Assembly: GCA_034336665.1 (NCBI GenBank)
Contig: CM067570.1
Coordinates: 20,226,502 to 20,290,501 of the forward strand
DNA length: 64,000 nucleotides
Source of the DNA: Luscinia megarhynchos
Taxonomy: Eukaryota; Chordata; Aves; Passeriformes; Turdidae
Direction: 5' to 3'
In this document: positions 43,201 through 52,200 of the stretch, piece after piece
How positions within the stretch are numbered: position 1 is the stretch's first letter
Layout: every line of letters starts with the position of its first letter
Notes under the pieces: model-generated
What the model saw: the letters and a program-made list of their open reading frames with translations, nothing else
Databases searched by the model: none
Told to the model about the DNA's origin: nothing
Position numbers and translations under genes: made by a program

Positions 43201-46200
43201 AGAGGGAGCATCAGGGACAGGAAACAGAGCTGTTAGAGACACTTTTTAACAGCCAGTTTGGGAACAACCTGTGATTTTAACTGCTGTTCCTTTAAACAGG
43301 CCTGAACTGCCTTAGCCTGGCATAGATCTGCATTGCTCCTTGGAGAATGAAAGAAGCGTTGAAAAGAACTTGCACAACTTCTTATTTTCTTCTTTTCCTT
43401 TGAAAAATGAAAAGAGGTGTCTGTAGCTTGATTGCTTTCATACTGGAAAGGAGAATCAATGATAAAAGGCTAGATTATGCTCAAATTTGATATAAGTCCT
43501 GCACCCAAGATGTTATTATTTCAAACACCATTGCCAAAAACTGCAGGCAGGCAACTTTCCGTTGCAGAAGTCTCAACTGAAACCTGAGTTTCTCAGCAGT
43601 GAGAGGACATTTTCTTGGTTGCTAAGGCTATGTTCATTAATGTGGTTAATGACACTTGTATCTGAGAACCTGCCTTAGCCAAACCCAGCTATGGCATCTG
43701 CATACAAAACCAAACCTGACTTACTGCTCTGGCAGTAAATAGTAGACTCACAGAATCACTAAGGTTGGAAAAATCCCTGTGTCCAACTGTTAGCCCAGCA
43801 CCACTGGGTTCCCCAGTAAACCATGTCCCCTGAGTGCCACATCCACACACTCTTTGAATGCTTCCAGGTGTGGTGATTCCACCACTTTCCTGGGAAGCCT
43901 ATTCCAAAGCCTGAACACCCACCCTTAAAGTGAAGAAATTTTTTCTCACATCCAATCTAAACCTCCCTTGGCACAACTTGAGGCTGTTTCCTCAGCCATT
44001 CAGCAGCCACGCTAGTGCATATTTCCTCTGGCACCTATATATGCTTGTTCTTAGTAGTACAGTAATCAGAGCCACTCCATTCCACTGGAGTTACATAACT
44101 CCAGTTATTTCCACTGCACTGTGGAGGAGTTTGTCTGACCCTCTGAGCACTGCAGAGGGAAAAATAGGAGGACTTTTAGCTCTTTGAAAAACTTCACAGA
44201 AAAGTGGTCGTCACTTGGAGCAAATTCTCTTAGATTTTAATCTGTAGCAACAGGACAGCTTCTGTCCTTTGGTGAAAATACCCCTTTCCTAAGATGAGAC
44301 GTTTTGTAAGTAAGTGGCAGTGCTAATGCCTGACTAAGGGCCTGACCTCACTTTGCAATAATGGCATTCTGTAATTGCATATGCAGACTGTGTTGCCATC
44401 TCCTTCCAAAGGCCTTGAGCCTTCTACCTGCAGAAGAGGACTTTTTTTAGGACTGCCTCTTCTAATTAGATATAGATATAATACTATAGATAGTAAATAC
44501 TTTAGGGAGCACAAAGGGATCTCAGACTTGCTTGGAACACCTCCAAAGCAGAAAGGATGGCAGCTGCATTGCTATAGCCATGGTTCTGTGGCTGGCTCCA
44601 ACATCTCCACCTCACTTGGCCTGTTTACACCTCCTGAGCCAGAAGAGCCGGTACATCCACTGGCCTCAGAGCTCTGTACTTCAGACTCTTTATGCCTGAT
44701 TTTGTGTAAAAGCCATTACAGAAGGGAGGAGCTCTCCTGTAAGCACTTCCCATAGACAGAAGTTCAACACAGGTTTGTCTTTTAAAATAGCTCTGCACCA
44801 CTCTATACCACATTTTGGCACTCCCAAGGCCCAGAGTGAATTTTATAGCAGTTTAAGCTGATCTATATCTAAGTTGCTGCAGGTCTGCCCTCTGCCCTAG
44901 TCTGCTCATTGTCTTATCTTCACAAAAATGTTACCCCCAGAACAAGAGTTTACTAGTAGCACCCAATACTGCAAGAATGTAGTATCAGTAATCTGAGTTT
45001 CGATAATTTTCTTTAGGAGAGGAATGTGAAAATCAGTTAGTGTATTTTTGATGCTGCATATTTTTTAAGAAATCAGTATTATGTTCCTCATGTTCCTTAA
45101 CTCACCAGAAAGGGGAACATTCTCCTTTTTTAGTATTCTAAGCCTTTCTACCTAAAAGCTCACTCTGCTTTTTCTCCAGGCCTTAATGCAAGTATATCTT
45201 TAGTATTTTTATTGTTCTTCACTAGCTCTTCTGCATGCTTCTATGGTACTTTTACTGCCTCTCTCAACCCATAACTATTTCAGAGCAACCTGTATTCAAA
45301 TTCCACCCACATAATTCATTCAAATCCTACTGTGGACCTGGCAGTTTTTAGCTTTTTGCATATGTCATCAGGTCAAGCAAAGAAGAAAAGCCTACTGTTA
45401 AACCTCAGTCGCTGCCGCCTACTTGCATTAGGCTTACAACTGTCATATCCACACATAATTGCCAGATATTAAACTGTGAAGACAAGACCACTCAGCCAGA
45501 TAACTCTGAGATAAATTCTCCTCTCTTTTAAAAAAGTTTAAGCCCAAGGTGTTTTTGTGATGTCGCTCTGCCATTTTCAGTAGAAGTAGAAACCAGATTT
45601 TTTCTCACAGGAATCATGCCCTGCCATTTGTTGTTTCTGTCTGTTTGTTCTGCTGCATGATGTTCTATCATAAGCAGAACATCATGCAGCAGATAAGAGA
45701 TTCCTTAGAGTATTGCTGGGAGCCACTCTTACTGATGTTTCTGACACATCTTGGTTCTTTGGAAGATTGTTTCCTTATATGTTTGCTGAAGTTTATGAAT
45801 AAAATTATCTGGCTAGTTGCTGCTGGTGGTGCCACTTGCCCCTTGAGGAGGTGGGTCCCTCCAATTCTCATGTAAGCACAGTGATGAAACTGAGAACAGC
45901 CTCTGGCATCGCGTCTGCATTCTCACCACAGAGCTCTGATCCCGACAGCTGATGTGCTGCTGACAACTTTATTCCTGTAACTGGCAGCCAAAAGTAGAAG
46001 TTTGATCTAGTGGCATTTCTTCAGCTGAAACAGCTTCTTTTATATCTTTTCTGGTTTTTGATGTTTCTGTTATTATTTATATTAAATGGTGCATCTTAAA
46101 ACATGCAGGAGCTGTCAGGCAGTGTCTGAGCCAGGAGCTCCCTGAATGCCAGAAACAGCAAGGCCTGGTTTCCTAAACATTTGTGTTTCATGGCTGCTTG

Positions 46201-49200
46201 AGCTCTGCTCAGATCTGTCCTCGTGGCTGGGGCATGTGTTGTTTCTTCATGGCTGGGGAATTCTGTGTGAATAGGCTTTTGTCATAACATAGGAACTTGC
46301 ACTACAGCTTTTTTCCTGAAGGAGACAGGAGGGCACTTACACAATCTTTCTCTTGTCCACAGCCATCTGTTTTCACAGAAAATTGGTAGGAGCTTTCTTG
46401 TGTTTGAAAACTCTGGGTTCTTTTTTCAAATTGAACAAAATTATCTAGAGAAGAAGAGAAAAACAGACAGATGGTGTTGAACCACATTAGCCTGGTGCTT
46501 TTTAGCAACTCAAGCTAACAAGGAAAAAGACTGAGTCAATTTTTTCCTGCTACGCTTTCCTATATATTGATCTTTTCAGTGGTGGAGTGACAGAACTGAG
46601 GTATTGGCAGTAGTATGGGGACATCTCTCTGCAGAGCATTGCTGAGCTTTACCTGCTGCTGCCTTTGTGACTGCCTGCTCTTTCTTCCCCTTCCCATCTC
46701 CTGATCCCCACAGATGCCTTATCTGGAGGAGGCTGTGAATAGTGGGAGGACAGGGACACCTAGCCAGGGAAGAGAGTGACCACGTGTGGCAAAGCCACAG
46801 CTGTGGGTAAAGAGGGAAGTTTGTAAACAGACCTATTTGGTTTGTACAAGATGTGGGTAAACAGTACTGAACATGTCAGAAATAGGTATGCTCTTAATCT
46901 GTATTTGCACTGTATTTGTGCTCTTTACTCATGCCATTGAACATGAAGCCTTAAAGTACAGCCTGGCAAGTGTTATTTATATTTATTTTATATTTATTTT
47001 GTCATTAAGTAGACAAAATTACTAAATTACTGGTCTTTGTAGTGTAAGTTTTTAGTAAAAGGCTTTGCCTTCAGTAGCAAACAAGACATAGTTTTAGAGA
47101 AGTATTGAAGATCTTTTACTTATCTCACTGCAAGAAGCTGATAGGGAGAGGTTGCAGCTGTTTGCACCATGGTGTCACTCAGATGTACATTCTAGTTTGG
47201 CATATATACCATGGCACCAAACCACCTGCATCTCTTCTCCCTGGTGAGTTGACAGAACATGTTAGTTGTAAGTGTGCCTTTAGAAGACTCATCTGTGTAA
47301 TAACTGAAAACGTATTTTTACAGAGGAGCAAAACTTGTAAAGCTTTATAAATATTGTAGTTTTAGTTTGGCAGGTGGGGAAAATTTTGAGAGCTGCAAGT
47401 ACCTGAACGATACAAAGATGGCAGTAGGCTGCAAACTATTAGTTTGTCATCTAGAATGACCATCTTCTCAGGTGAAGGCAAGCACTCAAATAGCACCAGT
47501 GGTAATAGTTCCTGTAAACTCTATATGATTTAGCAGATACAAGATAACCTACAACCTGCAGCACATGGCAATATACACCATTTAAGTGACACTGCTTTTA
47601 TAGATATATATTTAGAAAAAATTTACAAGCGCTTTCCTAGAATTAGGTCTTGGCAGGGAAAGGAGAGAGGGAGGTGAGGAAAGTACTGAGCATGACTGTC
47701 CTTAGGGACAGTCAGTATTTCATACCCTTGACCCCTTACTGATTTCGTTTTTTCAAACCTCAGCTACATAATTGCAGCCAGTACAGAATTTTGTATTCAT
47801 AGACAAAGGGAAGATGCAATTTGGTAACTTTATCAGCATCACTTCTCAAATCATCAGAGAGTCTGAACAGAGATTACTTTCTGTGGCACCTTCTCCATAT
47901 GACATTACCCAGCATTATCTCAGAAATAACACCTGTAGAGGGGAGCAGAAGTCAGGAAAAAGATCTGGAAGTGCTGACCTGACATGGCAGCACAAGATAG
48001 TGCTGTGGTGCTGACCACTGACGCTTCTTTTTGTCAAGCCTCTTCACCCTTCAGGTGCAAAAAGAGGATTAGAGAATGTGTGCATATTTGTTTTCTGGTT
48101 TTGTGGAGAGTAACAAAAGGGAATTCACACTCTTATCCATATGCAAGAAAAAAGGGCGAACATTCTTTAATTTTTGGAACATAAAGATTATGCAAAAAGT
48201 GTGTGACTAAAGCCCTTAGTAGTTTTCAATGGCATATATGAATATTTATAATATTTAGCAACCTGGGTTTGGAATGGATTAGAAGATAATGTGCTGGCCT
48301 GCTGCCACAATTCCAGACTGTAAAACTTGAAAGGGTATTGCTGTGTATACACAGCATTCTGGTAGTAGCCATTACTTGTTCCATTATGCAGTTGGTTCTA
48401 TTTCAGAAAGATCCAAATTTAGGTTTGTATGGCTTTTTGATAGTGGTCTTGCTTAGCACTGTGAGTAAACAGAGGTTAATCTTTGCAGGCATTGACTAGA
48501 GGTAATCCTTTATTTGAAGAAAAACTGTAAAGAGCAATTATTTATTTTACTCTTTTTTTTCTCTTGTGGGGAATTTGTTCTCAAAAAAAGCAGAACATTC
48601 AGAATAAATACTGCAATGCTTTACTGAAAGAAAAATTATGTATGTGTAGTGAAGGTTTTTTAAAAAGATTTTGCTATTTTCAAATTTGCCATTATGTGGG
48701 CTCTTCTAGGCAAGGAAAACAGAAGTGGCAATGGACTTGTCTGACTTTGATTAAAGGCTGAACTGCCTGGATTCCTTCAGTTAATTTTGAGAGGTTCTTT
48801 TGCCTTTTCATGAGGATAATGTGATGCTATCTGTGCATTCAGAAGTATCCTGGCAATGATGAAATACAGACCAATGAGGAAGTGGGTGTTAAAGCAGTAT
48901 AAATAGAGAAACTGTGGCCCAAAGACAGCATCACAAGCTGATGGGGAGATTCTGAAGCATTATGTATCTTTGAAGAGCTCTTTTCACATTACTTTTTTTT
49001 GAAGTGTTGTTCTGCTGTCTCATAATATCTAAGCTTCTAATAGTTCCTCTTTGTAAGGTATGAAGTGAATAGAAAAACAGGTTACGAAACAAAAGTGAAA
49101 TTTCCCTTCCTGAATCTTGTAGATAAGTTAGATTGTCTTATTTTGATGCAAGAAAACTAGAAACATGTACAGAAAAAATGTTCAGGTGGAGGTTTCAATT

Positions 49201-52200
49201 TGCATTTGATTGGGTTAAACTGAAAAACTGACACTGTTAAAAGCAGTGTGTTCTGTCTCAGCCCAGTTATCTCGAGTATTTAAGAGGTTCCATTGAAGTC
49301 AATGGAGTTTATTCACATGCTTAATTCTAAGCACCTGTGAGAATGTTTGCAAGGTAAATGCCTTAGAAAATCTACATAGTAATAATGGCTTGAAGAGGTA
49401 TGAAAATTACCATAGGATAAAATATACTCTCACTTGAATTATACATGTAGATACATAGGACTTTAGGAGCAACATAAGCAGATTCATATCCAGATTGATT
49501 CCCTAGATCTTTTAGGAAAGTGTGTTTTAGAATGAATATATTTTAGATCAGTTTCATTTGATAATATGAGTTGTAATCCACAAAAGTTTCGTACATGATT
49601 ATCAATAGTGTTTCTTACACCGACCAACCAACCCATTTTTGTATGCTTGACAGTACATTAAAATGTCTGACATTATGCAGTGTGTGTAAGGAATGTCTTG
49701 CATTGGTGCTTCCCACTTCTGGAATGACAGATTTCACAAGCTTACTTCATTTATAACATTTTCATTTAAGATTATAATTGTGATTTCATTTAAGATTATA
49801 ATGAATTTAGAGAAACATATGCCCCAGGCTTTATTGCTCACTAGTAACAGAGATATAATTCCACTTTGTGGGAGCCTGTGACTAACTAGCTTGTTAATCT
49901 CACACAAAATTTCCATAATGTATGAAGCAGCTTGGTGAGAGTGCGCTGTGTTAGAAGATGTAGCTGTGTTGGAACACAGATATTAGAATCTGATAGGGAA
50001 ATAGCATTTCCCTCCTCTACTTTTTCTTAACCTAAGCAAAAGAAACTGAAACAAATGTTGTTCTTATAATAGGGATTGAATTAAACTATCTAGCTAACTG
50101 CTGAAGTTTCAGTTGATTTGACATTATGTAGAACAACTAATTCTGCCCCATACTGGTGGGTGTATTATTTCTGTGGTGCTAGTCACAGAAACCAGTTAAA
50201 AGTCTACAATCCAGAACTAATGTTTTGCTTTACAACTTACCATAATTTCTTTTCTTAAAAACAATTGTAAAATAACATCTGATTTATCACAGCAAGTGTA
50301 TTGATTGAAAAAGAATTGAATGAAATTATGTCTTTTTTGCTGAAGAGGAGGCACAGCCAAGAAGGACTGAAGTGACTTCTGCTTTGTTTTGGTGAATTGT
50401 CAGTAGAAGGGTCCTCCAGAAGTGAATCCACTTTTTGAGTGGAGTAAGATACTCTTGTGCAAAGTAACATTATGTAACAGGTCTGTTTATGAAACCTGGC
50501 TGCAGGCCACAGTACCGACAGTGGCCTTCTCACCTGTGAACCGAGCATTCTGCCAGTGGAATCACCCTCATATGCTCATTTACACTATCATCTTCCAGGA
50601 GGACTGCTTTTTAAACAAGTTTATATAGAAGAGGAAAGCTTCTTAATTGCTGAATGTATTCCAGAAATGACGTGGCTGTTAGGAGCTGATGGTCTTTAAA
50701 TTAATGTGTATATACTCCATGGTATTTCCTTCACTTTTTAATACAGTAAGATGTTACCAAAGAAATGCACATGGAAGGGGCTGATTTTCATTCTTAGTTA
50801 GTGCCTTTTACAGCATTCAAGCAAGGGAAAGAGTTCTCTGAGCGCATGCAAATTATACTCATGCTTATTTAAAGTCTGTGTAAATGCAAATCACACCCTA
50901 TATATTAAAGTAGCAGCATTAAAATTATATTTTCATTCATATGACTGCTTTTATTGGCATGTGTGTTCTCACTCAGGCACAGTTAGGTGCTTGGTTTAAA
51001 TGATGATGAAATACAGTGCTTGTTCTCTGATTGCATCCCATCTTTTCCTTCCAGCGCATGATTGCCAACACTGTCAGGACAGTGAAGTTCTGCCGAAGCC
51101 AGTCTTTCAGTGAGTGTATTACAACATCTGTACCGTCGGCATTGCCGTCCGTAGCTACAGGAATTACAGCTAATTCTGTGTGTACCACATCTGTAGAACC
51201 TGATTTCCAGTGGTTCTTCCGTGTTTGAATCCTGTGATGTTTCACAGGGCGAAATACCCTTCAGGAAGCTCCAATAAACTCCTTCTCCTCTATTTCTTTT
51301 CCATGCATGTGAAAGAGCTAAATATCTGTGAGGTCTCTACCCATCTGTCAGATTAGAGCCAGTTGAAATTAGCCACTGGACTCAGAAGTGGTCGAAATAA
51401 GTCTAGCAAGCAGCAGCACACAGATACTTGCCTGTTTTAATATGAAACCAGTCTGGAGACATGACCTTTATAAATGGCAGAACTGCATAAAGCAATGAAT
51501 TTAAAACCTGTTTGTCTGTATAATTACCAGAACTTGCTTAAGGCCGTGTAAGATGACAGAGCTGTATGGTCAAACAGGCTTCTCTATGAGTCTCATCCCA
51601 TTGAGGTGCACTGTCAGTCTCAGTTACGTGGCCATTTCCTCAGTGCTTCATCCATTTTGACTCACAGCACCCTTCCTCTTTCTCAAAGAACAGCATAAAT
51701 AATATAAAACTATATTTTTATAAAAATAGTTTCTTTCCATATGAGTTCAAAGCTTAACTGTAGAAGATCTGTAGAAGTTTCTGTAGAACTGTAGAAATTA
51801 ATATATTTTTTTCCTCCACAATCCAGGTTTTTCTGGCTTTGTGTCTTTAATATTGATGTGTAAGCATAGGTGAGACCTCAACATATATAGAAATGGAAGC
51901 ACACTTTCATTATACATGATATAACAAAATATTTAACTCAGTAGAATTCCATAACTGCTGCTTGAGTAGGTATAATGTGGTTAAGTAATGTAAACAGGTA
52001 GTAAATTTTGAGGCTTGAATGGGGCAGCCACTAAGCACTACATTATTACAAATATTTAATACTGAGCTAAAAATGAGAATACTGCATGAAAAGAGGCTTA
52101 AATCAATTGCCTAATTTTGAATCTGTGAAAGTTGCTGGTTCAAAAGCAAATGAGCAGCTTTAAACTGTACATGTTAGATGTATAATTTATAGCTGATGAC

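Larger units (their letters stand above)
42968..51054 (+). other. RAPGEF4: Intron 23, the largest intron; one CR1 and several palindromes
   Basis: 8,087 nt. It holds a - strand CR1 at ~43,747-44,000 and inverted repeats at 45649-45693, 47693-47714 and 48339-48356. It also holds a 19-nt direct repeat at 49760-49802. No additional exon is recognised among its short open frames. Confidence 0.65.

Noticed and set aside
44375..44755. 126-codon open frame in intron 23 as an alternative exon
   Set aside because: No matching family and no splice support with the phase of exon 23.
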